Source: Shinisaurus crocodilurus (taxonomy: Eukaryota > Chordata > Lepidosauria > Squamata > Shinisauridae). From it: a stretch of DNA of 64,000 nt. Both the position numbers and the translations under genes were made by a program. Below the pieces are notes generated by a model that was not told where the DNA came from, ran no database searches, and saw nothing but the letters and a program-made list of their open reading frames with translations. The stretch spans positions 41,588,575-41,652,574 of the forward strand of contig CM037876.1 of NCBI GenBank assembly GCA_021292165.1, given 5' to 3'. Every line of letters begins with the position of its first letter. Within the stretch, counting starts at the first letter, position 1. Below, piece by piece: positions 1 through 11,161 of this stretch.

Positions 1-446
1 TTTCACAGCATGCTTTTCAAAAGATGAACAGAGCATAACATAAACATGGACAGTAACAAAAATAACATAATTAAGATCATACACATAAAAATAAACAGGA
101 AACAATGTCTACAGCACATACAGTGAAATTAGTATCATACATGTAAATAAAGCAAGTTATAGACCAATGATAAATACGGCATGGCCTGGCAAACACTTTT
201 GATAGTGGAAATAAACTAGAAAGTTAAGTCAGGAGCTGAAATTATAAGGTAGGTGTGTGGGTGTGGGTGTGTATTTGTGTCAGGGGGGAGCTTTGCTGAT
301 AAACTACCAGGATTTCTGGGCTGGCATACTCAGTGAATATGGAACCCAGGTAAGCAAAAAGGTCTCTGGTTTATCTCTGCCCATGCTGACTTTAGTTTGC
401 CATGTAATCTCATCAGTGAGAAAATCCCACATGTTTCCAAACCATT
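1..446. other. non-coding, no gene seen
   Basis: AT-rich single-copy-looking sequence with a short GT-rich run near 250-275. Open frames here are short and resemble no known protein. It is the left flank of the L1-type insertion that follows. Confidence 0.5.
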
Positions 447-933
447 AAAGAACAGAGGGAGGATGGCTTCCGGGTGAACATGGCGCCTTGAACGTCGCAC
501 AGAAATCTGTGTGGCAGCTGATACAGCGTTTCCTGGTCAGAGAACTTCTGGCTGGGGAATCTACTTCTGATGAAAGAAGCTAAGATTTGATGTTACCCCC
601 AAATTATCTCATAGGGTCATAAATTGCTTTCTGTCTGCCCTCTGACTGGAAAGATTTGCGACTTGCGACCTGAGGTGGGGGGAAACGGCGCTGTATTCGG
701 AGACCGGTTTATACCGATCATTAGAAGCGTTCATGCTCACTTTCAAATGAAGTTTTACATCTGGACTGGATAATCTACGGAATCTTTCTACAGAATAATA
801 GGATTTATAATTAACTGTGAGTAGACTATGGGATACATCTGGGAGGCAAAAAAGTTAACGAAGAGATAACTTGAAAGGAGGTCTATAAATCTTTTATGTT
901 TGGAAGTGTCTTGCAAAATATACACAAGGGGAG

Positions 934-1149
934 ATGTTTTCAGAATTTTTAAGCCTGTGGGATGAAATGGAGAGTAAAATTCTAAACAGATTGGAGGCAA
1001 GAATTCAGAACTGGAACGTAAATCTTAAAGTGGATCTATCACATGAACAAGGGAAATCGGATATTTCTTCAGGACCGGCAAAGGAGAAGAATGAAGAAAT
1101 AAGGATTTTGGAAACTTACCAGAAATTCACAGAGGCTTTGAAGTTTTAA
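934..1149 (+). pseudogene. possible ORF1 N-terminal remnant inside the L1-type element
   Basis: A 71-codon frame lies about 470 bp inside the element, where L1 ORF1 usually starts after the 5' UTR. The product is charged and helix-prone, with a spaced leucine/isoleucine pattern early on (DEMESKILNRLEARIQ) that could form a short coiled coil, as in ORF1 proteins. It stops long before any RNA-binding domain could be encoded. The identification is positional inference only, and it may be a chance frame. Confidence 0.3.
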
Positions 1150-1351
1150 TTGGACTGAACTGGTTCGAGAAGAAGGTTTAGCGAAAGGTTGTGACGCACT
1201 TTTTAAAATCTAAGATGGCAGAGACTGATATGCAGGAATCCACAAAACAACAGAACAGGCTGATTCTATTCTTCGTTCAAAATCTGGAACTTAATGATTA
1301 TCCGTTTGACAGAGAAAAGTTATAAGAAAGAGACTATCTACATGGCTTTTG

Positions 1352-1600
1352 TACTGGGAAAAGATAAAGGGTTGTTGTATACTGAATTACTGGTCTAGCT
1401 GGAAATATTAAAAAAAATAATTCTTGATTTTAAATATTAATGGTAAAGGCAAAGGGATTGCTTATAATGGTTTTTACTGGGAAGATAAAGGGTTGTTGTA
1501 TACTGAATTACTTGTCTAGTTGGAAATATTAAAAAAATTCTTGATTTTAAATATTAATGGCAAAGGTAAAGGGATTGCTTATATGACTTATTGCTTATTG
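1352..1600 (+). repeat. imperfect tandem duplication, period about 121 bp, in the L1-type element
   Basis: The block containing gataaagggttgttgtat begins at 1363 and again at 1484, followed in both copies by the same AT-rich text ending in attgcttat. A third, partial copy of the end of the unit lies at about 1590-1615. It belongs to the element's AT-rich 3' half. Confidence 0.8.
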
Positions 1601-2485
1601 GATTTTAAATATTAATGGTGATGTAAGAGAAATTATTATAATCAAGATATAATTATATTTGGTCTGTTTGGAAATATTTACTTAACATTTTTTATGTTTT
1701 GTGGAGGCTTTGAAGTATTAAAGGGGAGGGGTTTTTTGTTTTTTGTTTTTTAGGTAAATTGATGGCTTATGTGCTTCTGCTGTTTTGTTAGCTGTCACGT
1801 ATTTCTTAATTTCTTTTTTTTTTTTTGTTATTGTTAATAATTTTTATTTATTTTTAAAGATCACACATACACAAAAAGAAAAACCATAAACCTACAAATC
1901 ATACACTACAAGTGCACCCTAATTATTTCTAATTATTATTTTTTTAATCTTTAAAATTAAAAGTGAAGGAGTTTCTGGATAGATAGAAAGAAATACTAAT
2001 TGTAATAAGACAAATGTGTTGGCTAGATGGTTAGGTACTAGAGAGTGTGGGGGGGAAGTATTAAAAACTTTTGTCATGTGGTTATTTACTAAATAGTTTA
2101 TAGTTACTTTTTATTTTTGGGATTCTTAATATACTGTATTTTGGAATTGAAAACATTATTTAATGAAACTATAGGTTTTCTTTTTTGGTTTATCCATAAA
2201 TGTTGAATTTAAACTAGATTAAATAGTTGATCTATATTTAGGGAGGGTGGAGACCTCTTGTGTTTTGTCCTTTTTTGGGTTCTTTTTTTGCCATAACTGG
2301 AAGTGATTTTTTGTTAACAGAAAATGTTTTAAGAATAACTGTGGTTGCTTAAGCTGTGGAGAAGATTGGAAGTCCTTTTTAACTGTGTTTATTGTTTGTT
2401 GTATATGTGTTTTAGTGTTTGTTTGTTTTTTTCATGAATACAATTCTAAAATTCAAAAAAAAAAAAAAAGAACAGAGGGAGGATG

Positions 2486-3262
2486 AGAAGAGTTATTTAT
2501 TTATTTGGCTAACTCTAGCTTAGAGGCCAGCTGTAAATGTGAAACAAGGGTGGATGTTGAATTGGGTATCACCCCACTGATATCAAAATGCCGCAAAATT
2601 CAGTTAGCTGGACCTGTGCACCTGAGCACCATGAATTCAGTGCATATGTGACCTTCCATTTCTCTTTGACAGCTTCTCCTTTCCATGCTATGACCTCCTT
2701 ATTTGTCCAGTTATGCCTCATATACCTTTTTGCCATGATCATCATTGCTGATTGATCTGATGTTGATCCTCACACTCACAATGCTGTATCAATTGTAGAC
2801 TGTCCATGACAAATGCTCTATTAATTAAAAATGCAGCAAAATATAAGCTAGATCTAAAAGAATTGATATAATTAGTTAGGCCTAATACAAGGGTGGTTCA
2901 CATAACGCCAAACTGTGTTGAAAGAATGTGGGAGGGAGTTGTAGAGACACGTGGGCTAGCCTGTCCGAGTGCTAGCTCTAAGTTTTAGAGGGCCTTTGGG
3001 CAAGGTACCCTCAATGGGCCCCCTCCCTCAATGAGTCTGCCTTCTCACCACCATTGTCACCATTGCTCTTCATTCTTTTAATCATCATTGCTACCACTTG
3101 CTTGCTTGACAGACAGAGAGCCAGGGGGCAAGTAGGCAGTGGCATCTGCTGCGCCTCCTTCTCACCACCACCGTTGACTGGGACAGAATGAAAGGCGAGT
3201 CAACAAGCAGGTTTCAGTGGTGAACAGGAGGAGCAACTCCAGGGGTCTCTTATCATTGAGCC
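2486..3262. other. non-coding, no gene seen
   Basis: Single-copy-looking sequence between the L1-type insertion and the hAT element. No open frame with recognisable similarity and no clear repeat ends were seen. Confidence 0.5.
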
Positions 3263-3270
3263 CTTATCAG

Positions 3271-3403
3271 CAGGGATGGGGACTCGGACTCTAGGACTCG
3301 ACTCGTGAGTCGGACTAAGCCCCCCCTCTGACTCAAGTCCCACTCGAGTCCCAATATTTTCAATGGGACTCGAGACTCGAGACCAAGGACTCTTCAACAT
3401 CCC
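3271..3403 (+). repeat. internal copy of the hAT element's 3' terminus
   Basis: The element's right end (gactcgag...aaggactcttcaac.tccctg, 3903-3936) is repeated almost exactly at 3367-3403. Positions 3271-3403 alone therefore look like a complete 133-bp MITE with both ends. The 8-bp TSD, however, is found only outside the full 666-bp unit. Confidence 0.7.
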
Positions 3404-3936
3404 TGGGCTGTGCCAGAAGGAGTGGAGAGAAGTGCAATCGCCGGCAAAGATTTTATTTTTTAAAATCATTTTCCTAAAATGCAACCTTTCAGACATTTTG
3501 GGTTTGGCTGCCTCTGCCTGCCTGTCTGGGGTTCCCAGCCTCCTCTGCCTGCCTGGTCTCTTCTTGACCAGTTCAACAGTTGAATTGTCCAAGACAAAGG
3601 CCTCTGCCTGCCTGCTTTGGGGTTCCCTGCCTCCTCTGCCTGCCTGGTTATTTTGGGTTTTTCTGCCTGGTCTGTTCTTGCCGAAATCAGTTGCAGAGTT
3701 TTGAAATTAAAAGGCACACTTGTGCCTAGAATTTATTTAAACCACACATCTGAAGTAGCCTTATTTTGTTGGGAAAAAACCCCATTGATTTTAATAGGGA
3801 CTCGTGGAGTCAGCTTTGGGAGTGACTCGGGACTCGTGAGTCACCATTTTAGACCAAGGACTTGGACTCGAGACTCGGGTCCAAAGACTCGTGACTCGAC
3901 TCGTGACTCGAGATCAAGGACTCTTCAACGTCCCTG
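3271..3936 (+). mobile_element. non-autonomous hAT transposon, 666 bp, GACTCG-rich ends
   Basis: Flanked by a perfect 8-bp TSD, cttatcag, at 3263-3270 and 3937-3944. The ends read cagggatg and, inverted, cagggacg, matching the CAGGG start typical of hAT elements. Both subterminal zones, about 3283-3390 and 3800-3925, are packed with GACTCG / CGAGTC hexamers in both orientations, which is how clustered transposase-binding sites often look. The middle (3500-3680) holds a degenerate CTCTGCCTGCCTG minisatellite. No transposase frame is present. The short open frames across it are by-products of these repeats. Confidence 0.85.
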
Positions 3937-3944
3937 CTTATCAG

Positions 3945-4804
3945 TGGGGCCCTGCTGGGGTATGGGCCCTCAGCAGGTGCCCAACCATACCTACCCTTGT
4001 CACCAGCCCTGTCCATCTTTCAGTTTTAGGGAAAGGGCGGGTAGGGGGCTACCTTCCAGATAGGGTTTTGCATGACAGCTCTTTTATATTGGATAGGTCT
4101 CTCAGATTTTGTGCCAGTCTTCCAACTCCTGCTCCATTTGCCGATCCGCTTCCCAGTTGTACATATAGGCTAACATTGTTGCTTTGTATTATACCTGTCA
4201 TAAATACTGCATCATGCCTCTTTCATCCAGCACCCGAGCATCCCTCTGGCTACACAGCCGTTTTGAACTTGACTCCTCTTTTTGCTAGCCATCTATAGCC
4301 CAGGCAGCAGCAGGAACGCCTGCTGAGAGGACCCCCTAGTTTTCCTCGCAATAATGAGGCACTGTGGAAATTCTCTGGCAGTTCACAAATTGAGGTTTTG
4401 TTGAATTAAGAATGAAAATGAATAATGCCATTTGTGCTGCCATCACCGAGGAATGCATTTTTATATGGAAACCAATTTTAGGTTCTTGCCACTATTTCCC
4501 TTGAACTGAAGATGGTTGTACTGAGTGCTGTTATCTGAAGACAAGCCAGAGGCTTTGACAGTTGGATTGGAAAATACTAAGTATTATTGGCTCCAAGGTA
4601 TCTCTCTCTGCAGCTATGTGATATACCATGTAAGGAGCAGGAAACAGTTTACTAATACTGCCCAAAACAGTGCCATGGCTTGTGTTCATAGCCTTTAATA
4701 TTACTATGTTTGATACTTAATATGAAGACTATTTAAATGGTTTCTTAAGGGAATTCAGTAATTCACTATGACAACATACTTACCTTTTTATATAGCATTT
4801 TTTT
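3945..4804. other. non-coding, no gene seen
   Basis: No recognisable gene. Frames covering the first part are chance openings next to the hAT element. Confidence 0.5.
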
Positions 4805-4883
4805 AGGCTGCATACCTAAAACACTTACAGTATATGGGAGTAAGTCCCAATGACTTCTGAGTAAACATAGTTTAGTATTGCAC
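4805..4883 (+). repeat. short palindromic repeat (AGTAAGTCCCA / TTCTGAGTAA type)
   Basis: A degraded member of an 80-90 bp imperfect palindrome recurring in this window near 15.3, 15.5, 17.7, 22.1, 38.7 and 59.8 kb. Typical copies start near caatcctatgcatgtctact and end near its inverted match. The self-complementary shape suggests an old MITE; the class is unknown. Confidence 0.5.
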
Positions 4884-5104
4884 TACACATCTTCAAAAGT
4901 GTAACATCACTGATGTTTAGGGAACATCAGGGCCTGCTCCAGTTGGACTGCCCCCCCCCCACAGGGCTAACTGACATCTACAGCCCTGTGCTGTGGGGAA
5001 GAGGAAGGAGCGAAGGAGGCAGGAGCAGGCTACACAGAGAATTACTGCCAGAAGTAGTAATTAATATTCCCCCTTCTTCCCTCCCCATTCCTTTTTCCTT
5101 GTGT

Positions 5105-5247
5105 CTTGTGTCGTGTCTTTTTAGATTGTAAGCCTGCGGGCAGGGACTGTCTTGTTAATTGCTGTAAACCACCCAGAGAGCTTCGGCTACTGGGCGGTAT
5201 AAAAATGAAATGAAATGAAATTAAATAAATAAATAAATAAATAAAGT
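5105..5247 (+). mobile_element. L2-like LINE 3' tail
   Basis: Text ending in tgggcggtataaaaatgaaa followed by a (TAAA/AAAT)n run at 5221-5243 is the usual 3' end of reptilian L2-type LINE copies. A matching tail lies on the minus strand at 24560-24712. Only the 3' end is present. Confidence 0.65.
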
Positions 5248-5562
5248 CTCTGGGAGTGGAGGACCACAGTCCTATGTGTGGGAGCCTATGCATGAACAGC
5301 TGGTGCTCCTACATAGGCATCTTCAGTGCAGATAGTCCATAGCAACCCATGAATGTCTGTGGGTGGGGCCAGCACTGGACCCCACTCCAGGTTATCATGT
5401 AATGCACTCTTCATGCAATTCGCATGTGATGGGAGCTTTTCTAGAAGTTCCAGGTTCACAGAAATTGCAGCAGAGTATATTGTTTATTTTAAAGTTTATT
5501 TACAATATTTTTAGGCTGCCTTTAAGAATTAAAACCCTTCTTGAATGGATAAGATGAGATAA

Positions 5563-5589
5563 AATCAGATCAGATCAGATCAGACCAGA
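5563..5589 (+). repeat. (ATCAG)n microsatellite
   Basis: Five imperfect pentamer units of atcag, the last changed to accag. Confidence 0.85.
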
Positions 5590-5771
5590 CAATATGGTCA
5601 TGGCTCACCAATTCTCACAATACATTTACCCACACAATCCCCTACCCGGGGATGTTAGAATGGGACCATGTGGAGAAGACAAGCAGCCAACTTGCGCAGG
5701 TGAACAGGTGCCATGGAGGGATCGCACTAGGTTACTCAATAAATTCACCAAAGCATAGCAATATAAACCAG

Positions 5772-6007
5772 GGCCTGTAGTGGTGAGAGTATTGGACTGG
5801 GACTCAGGAGATCCGGGTTCTAGTCCCCGCTCGGCCATGAAACTTACTGGGTGACTTTGGGCCAGTCACTGACTCTCAACCTAACCTACCTCACAGGGTT
5901 GTTGTGAGGATCAAATGGAGAGGAGGAGGACTATGTAAGCCACCTTGGGTTCCTTTCAGGAAAAAAGGCGGGGTATAAATAAAACAAATAAAATAAAATA
6001 AAATAAA
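5772..6007 (+). mobile_element. tRNA-derived SINE, near full length
   Basis: A tRNA-like head carries a pol III A-box-like region (tagtggtgagagtattgga) and a B box (ggttctagtcc). The body (cctacctcacagggttgttg) and 3' part (gcggggtataaat) follow, then an AAAT/AAAC tail. Other copies lie at 8884-9133 (+), 14229-14352 (+, partial) and 51105-51361 (-). The cloverleaf is not intact, so this is not a tRNA gene. Confidence 0.88.
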
Positions 6008-6218
6008 CATGTCCAACATGATCTTGGAGCTCTCCACTGATAGCAAGAAATAAAATTCAGATAGCAAGACCATTCCATAAGAAGATCTCCTCAGAATCAT
6101 CCCAGATGTTCACCTAGCCCAGTGGCAAGTCTGTAGAAATTGGAGTTCCTGAAGAAAATGTGAGCAGCTTCTAGAGGAGACGCAAGCTGTTGCCTTACCC
6201 CTCCTTATTCCTGGCAGC

Positions 6219-6420
6219 AATGGGAAAGGACTGTGACTCAGTAGTAGAGCACATGACTTGCATGCAAAAGTTCTCCAGTTCAATCTCTGGCAATTCCAGC
6301 TAAAAGAATAAGATAGCAGGTGATGGAAAAGCCCTGGGAGTAACTGTCAGTCTTATTAAACAATACCAGGCTCGATGAAAAAATAGTCTGCCCTTGTATA
6401 AAGTAGCTTTCCTATATTCC
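6219..6420 (+). mobile_element. tRNA-Ala-like SINE, diverged
   Basis: The head resembles tRNA-Ala (agtagtagagcacatgacttgcatgc) with a B box (agttcaatctctgg). The body and 3' end (gtataaagtagctttcctat) correspond to the better copy at 16014-16206. Many substitutions suggest an old copy. Confidence 0.7.
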
Positions 6421-6654
6421 AAAATATTGTCCTACAAATATTGTCCCACAGAGCAGCACTAATATGATCTCTAGATACCAGGAATGAAGAAAACCAACAC
6501 TGTGGGGAGGTAAGTGGCACTCAGGAGCCTTTCCTAATCGAAGGATTGTGCCATTTGAGAAGACTCGCTGTTTTTCTTCACCCATAGCCGTTATTATTAT
6601 TTTATTTATTACAGAATTTACAAACCCCTCCACATCGAGAGTGGTGTACAGAAG

Positions 6655-7665
6655 CATACGGAAAATTTGGTTTCTCACTTAACATCAAAAAAACCAAAGT
6701 GCTTCATCAGCAAGTGCAAGCTAACCCTTTGGTGATGCCATCTATCCAGCTTGGTGGGACAATACTGGAAAATGTCGATCATTTTCTCTATCTTGGCAGC
6801 TATCTTTCTGTTACAGCTAACATCGACAGTGAAATCCAGCATCGTCTGAGCTCCGCAAGTGCCGCGTTTTCCCGAATGAAACATAGAGTGTTCGAGGATC
6901 GGGATATTTGTAAGAAGACCAAAACACTCGTTTATGAAGCCATTGTATTACCAACTTTATTGTATGCCTGTGAAACATGGACTATCTATAAACGTCACCT
7001 CCAACTCCTTGAAAGATTTCATCAACGTTGCCTCCGGAAAATCCTGCGAATTACTTGGGAAGATAGGTGAACAAATGTCAGTGTACTGGAAGAAGCAAAG
7101 ACTACTAGCATTGAAAAAATGATCCTTCAACGCCAACTTCAGTCGGCCGGTCATGTTGTTCGAATGCCTGACTGCCGTCTCCCAAAGCAGTTACTTTATT
7201 CCCAACTCAAGGATGGAAAGCGGAATATCGGTGGTCAGTATAAGAGGTTTAAAGATGTTCTTAAGGCTAATCTAAAAAAATGCAATATAAACATCAAAAA
7301 CTGGGAAGCTCTGGCCCATGAACGAACTAACTGGAGGTTGGCCTTTCACAAAGGTTCTATGGACTTTGAAGAAGCTCGAGTGCAAGGTGAAAGGGAGAAA
7401 CATGCTAAGCGAAAAGCACGTCAAACGAATCCTTTACAGGGCCATCTTCCATCTGGTAACCTGTGTCCTCACTGTGGGAAGCTGTGTGGATCTAGAATTG
7501 GCCTCCACAGTCACTTACGGACCCATCGCTAGAGTCTACACAATTTTCTTTAGAATTTTCCTCCTTTTAAAATCTCCTTTTAGTAAAGAAAAAAAAAAAT
7601 TAAATCCTGGAAGACAATCTTACTTGGTCACGAGTGATCGCCTGACTTGACTTGACTTGACACCC
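6655..7665 (+). pseudogene. LINE ORF2 C-terminal remnant (reverse transcriptase end plus zinc finger)
   Basis: The frame in phase with 6699 reads the end of a non-LTR retrotransposon reverse transcriptase and its C-terminal domain. Family hallmarks include ENVDHFLYLGS, LLYACETWTIY, FHQRCLRKIL and WEDR. A C-terminal C-x2-C...H-x4-H finger (CPHCGKLCGSRIGLHSHLRT) lies at about 7463-7532. An in-frame TGA at 7068-7070 interrupts an otherwise open frame of about 290 codons. Endonuclease and catalytic reverse-transcriptase motifs are missing upstream, so the copy is 5'-truncated and cannot move on its own. The 3' end is marked by a TGACT-type pentamer tail at about 7644-7662. The clade is uncertain; RTE-like is possible but unproven. 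Confidence 0.82.
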
Positions 7666-8883
7666 AATTAAACTACCCAAAAAAAAAAAAAACCCACCCC
7701 ACCACCCAATAAGAATAGAAACATGTTGTGACTAACATTCTTGTGACAAAGTCTGAGAATCTCTAAACTAGACTGGATGGTGTCAGGAATCCCCCATTCT
7801 AAATGATGGCTTTGCTGTTTTTACATACAAGTGTGTCACAACATCACCAGAGAGGTCCCTAATTTTGGAGAGCTATTGCTTAGCTGCAAGAATTGATGGT
7901 AGGAATGGCTGAAATTGCTCTTTCTCTGTGACATCTCCGTTTTTATCATTTCTCAAAATTTAAGCTGCTGGGAGCAGAGATATTCCATAAACTATTTTTG
8001 AGCGCAGGAAAAACAGTTAGTGGGAGGTGTATTTTTCTTCACAGTAGGAGAGTTTCTGCTTCCAACCCTATATGACAATAACAGATAGGGCCAATGTCCT
8101 TGCAGAACAAGCAGCTTAAATTGCAGCCTATCTAGCGTAAAAATAACCTTCCTTTATTAAAATAAAATTGGATTGGAATTGATTTTAAGGAATGGCTGTG
8201 CTTATCTCCATCAAGGATTTGTTATGCCCCAAGGTTCACATTCATGGTCATGGCATTGGGCAAATGCCTAGAAGTTAATACCCAACCAGTTAGGAACTGT
8301 CTGTCACAAGGAATAGAGGACAGACAGCAATATTAATGAGAATAATTATATAATGCATTCTATAAATTACAATTGATAATGTATAATCATTGGTTTAGAA
8401 CTCCAAAATAGGCAAATTAAACTTAAATCCATATGAATAATTACATCCATATCATAGAATAGATGGGTTAATTATGTTTCATTATTCCTCTAATATAACA
8501 GGGACATTCTTGCATATTTCAGGATCTAAATGAAAGTTATATTGTAAAGGAGGTAGGGGGGTATCAAACAAAAATAATACTAGTTTCTATGTAAAGGTAG
8601 CACAAAGTATAAAGAAAGCTGGATGTTACTGAACTTTTTTTCCCCAGAAGGAACACTAGTTTTCTGTGGAGAAACATCTTTGAGCAACAAGAAAGTGTGA
8701 TTTTTCCCTTATTTATTTCATGGCTTTGCATGCGAAAAGGAGTCATCAGAAGCTGAAGGCCATTAGGCCTGACCAATTATTTTCACCATAAGGTTTTCTC
8801 CTTCTTAGGAATCTAGCTCAGCCTTCCCCAGCCTCTCTCCGTCCAGATGTTTTAGCCCATGACTCCTAGCCAATCTGATCAAA
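7666..8883. other. non-coding, no gene seen
   Basis: Begins with an A-rich/C-rich junction (7677-7705) and continues as AT-rich sequence with no recognised repeat ends and no coding similarity. Confidence 0.5.
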
Positions 8884-9133
8884 GAGCCAGTGTGGCGTAG
8901 TGGTTAGAGTGTTGGACTGGGACTCGGGAGAGCCGGGTTCTAGTCCCCGCTCGGCCATGAAACTCACTGGGTGACCTTGGGCCAGTCACTGACTCTCAGC
9001 CTAACCTACCTCACAGGGTTGTTGTGAGGATAAAATGGAGAGGAGGAGGGGGATTATGTAAGCCGCCTTGGGTTCCTTTCAGGAAAAAAGGCGGGGTATA
9101 AATATAATAAATAAATAAATAAATAAAATAAAA
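8884..9133 (+). mobile_element. tRNA-derived SINE, full length
   Basis: The best-preserved plus-strand copy in the window. The head has gtggcgtagtggttagag (A box) and gggttctagtccc (B box). The conserved body, gcggggtataaata end and (TAAA)n tail follow. It lacks a tRNA cloverleaf beyond the boxes. Confidence 0.92.
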
Positions 9134-9371
9134 ATGGTCAGGGATGATGAGAGGGACCCAGGTTGGGAGAGGCTGAAGCTGTTGGCATCCTCCTCCCTCC
9201 CTTAACAGAAGTATCCCTCCTCATATTGTTATGGACCCTTTGACCATCCCTCCCTCTTCCTCCCCGGCTTCCACATTCTCCCATTGGCACGAATAGGAGC
9301 TGTCCTTCTATTGTGCATAGCAGGCATTATGAGGAGAGTGATTATTATGTAAATCATGGTGGGGGAAATGG

Positions 9372-9546
9372 TTTCATAGATTTCATAAATCATAGAGTTG
9401 GAAGGAGCCTACAAGGCTATCGAGTCCAACCCCCTGCTCAATGCAGGAAACTAGAGGAGGCGGGGTCTCCCATCCAAGTAACAACCAGGCCTGACCCTGC
9501 TTAGCTTTCCACGCTCAGACAAGCTGAGCCAGCGTAAGCCACAGCT
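9372..9546 (-). mobile_element. 5S rRNA-headed SINE with CR1-type tail
   Basis: Read on the minus strand, the head matches the middle of vertebrate 5S rRNA, including gctaagcagggtc and a diverged form of the acttggatgggagac segment. These are the pol III internal control elements of 5S genes. The rest is a CR1 3' end (ctgctcaatgcagg and gagttggaaggagcc read on the plus strand) with terminal ATCTATGAAA repeats. Sister copies lie at 20246-20418 (+) and 26515-26687 (+). Confidence 0.85.
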
Positions 9547-9601
9547 CCCCCATCCCCATGCCATGGTCCTACACCCCCCCCACACACACACATCAGCTAC
9601 T

Positions 9602-9605
<4 letters not shown>

Positions 9606-9636
<31 letters not shown>
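9606..9636 (+). repeat. (TA)n microsatellite
   Basis: About 15 uninterrupted TA units. Confidence 0.95.
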
Positions 9637-9637
<1 letters not shown>

Positions 9638-9762
9638 CACACCAGGACAAACTATGTGACAAACTTCACATCTACTTTGGCCCTCAATTTTGCCCCAAAG
9701 GAATTGTTGAGTTGTTTTATTGCTGTTTTCCCTGCAAGACATCCTGTGACTTTGTGGAGAAT

Positions 9763-9860
9763 TAGGGTTGCCAGGTCTCCAGCTGTGCCCCTGAGACTCC
9801 GCTGATGGTGGCAAGACTAATCTCAGGGTTTTAGCTAGTCTCAGATTACTACCACTGAAT
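9763..9860 (-). repeat. unclassified repeat (agggttgccaggtctcc end)
   Basis: Starts agggttgccaggtctcc. The inverted counterpart at about 12545-12657 ends in gacctggcgaccctag. Shared words include the ctcagggttttggcc motif. The class is unknown. Confidence 0.4.
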
Positions 9861-9918
9861 CTTGAGTTTTGCAGCATTATAATTTTAAAACCAAATGATT
9901 TTTTTAATAACTCATTCT

Positions 9919-10245
9919 GAGTTTTTCTACACCAGGCTATTAATCCCCTGTATCTACATTCAGTTTAGTCGCAGAAGTGAGATCCAAGCACTACAAGAAG
10001 AGTATTTCCTTTCCTGCTTTCCCACTATATAACCTCTAGGTGGCATTGTGGTATAGCAGAATAGCACAATTACACAGGTGGAAAAAGCATTTTCTTTCGC
10101 TTTCACAAATAATACCGCATTTTCCCTGCTCTAAAAATACTCGCCAAAAGTGCTGTACAGAAGCAAAACTGGAGGGTCATGATGTCATAAACAACAATGA
10201 GTAAGGAATGATGAGTGCACAATAAATGCCTTGTGTAAAAAAGTT
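9919..10245 (-). mobile_element. 330-bp TIR family, copy 1
   Basis: The left end gagtttttctacaccaggc and the right end gccttgtgtaaaaaagtt are inverted matches. The interior shares long runs (tataacctctaggtggc, tagcagaatagcacaattac, gtaaggaatgatgagtgc) with five other copies at 25586, 26722, 27035, 32066 and 38119. No coding frame was seen. The shape is that of a non-autonomous DNA transposon. The TSD is unclear. Confidence 0.75.
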
Positions 10246-11161
10246 ATCTGAAGGAGAAAAGATTCCATAAGAGGGTGTGTGCTTTTTCTTGCCAACATTT
10301 CTTCCAATTTCCCATTAGAGGGTGGGGATAAAGGCTACTCCCTGCAGCTTATCTGGAACACAGCAGAGTGTGCTTAGTGCAGGCAGGGGGAGTGGCGACT
10401 AGAGCTACATGAAGGAAACACAAGAGGTGACTTCAGAGAGCGTGACTGAGAGACCATTAGCACAAGAATGATTTGATCACAGAATGGAAGACTGGCAAAA
10501 CAGTGAGTGAGTGCACTGTAAATTATGGGGCAAAGAAGTCTTATTCCAGATACTGAAAACACACAAGAGTTCTCTTGTCAAGGCCAAGCAAGTGTTGTTC
10601 CCCTGTGCTCACAATACTTCCAGACATGCCTATAAAGATCAAGTATGATGCAGAGGCTCTTGTTTGTCACACAGTCTGTGAAGTTTATGCTGAGTTCTCC
10701 CGAAGCACCCTTAAAAATAAGAAACTCAAGGAATGCTTTGAAGAAGTTCCAGACACTCTGTCATGAGGTTCCAGACACTTTTCAGCCATGGAAACGCTGA
10801 GAGGCTCTCTATCTTCCCTGTTATTGAATGGCTACTCTGCTCGTGACCTGCCATTAAATCCTATTTCCTGGAGCTGGGGGAATAGCAGACCAGTGACACC
10901 ATATGACAGTTTCTTAGTGATCAGGTAAATGAGAATATCACTTCCCAAATTTCACTCCCAGAGTGCTACTTTTATTTTGTGTATCATTTCATGAAAATTT
11001 TCCATGGGTGTATTATTATTGGGGGGGGGCATTTGCTCACATTGGTATGCAATTTAAGGAAGAAACTAATAAATCTTAGGGACAAGAAAATTTGGAACAA
11101 AATTGTTCTCAAGTTTAAAACAATATTTTTCTCAGTTCACATGACACAAGTGGCTTGGTAA

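Larger units (their letters stand above)
447..2485 (+). mobile_element. L1-type non-LTR retrotransposon, about 2 kb, with target-site duplication
   Basis: The 19-bp sequence aaagaacagagggaggatg occurs at 447-465 and again at 2467-2485. The second copy directly follows an A-run at 2455-2469. The element proper therefore runs from 466 to about 2469 and has the classic marks of target-primed reverse transcription. Its 5' end, gcttccgggtgaacatggcg, looks like an L1 5' UTR start, so it appears 5'-complete. At 2 kb it is far shorter than a 6-7 kb L1, and no endonuclease or reverse-transcriptase frame is visible. This suggests an internally deleted, non-autonomous L1 derivative. The L1 assignment is inferred from the 5' end, poly(A) tail and TSD length. 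The perfect TSD implies fairly recent insertion. Confidence 0.75.

Noticed and set aside
3200..4298. Cluster of overlapping 80-150 codon frames
   Set aside because: They cover the hAT element's hexamer arrays and minisatellite and resemble no protein.
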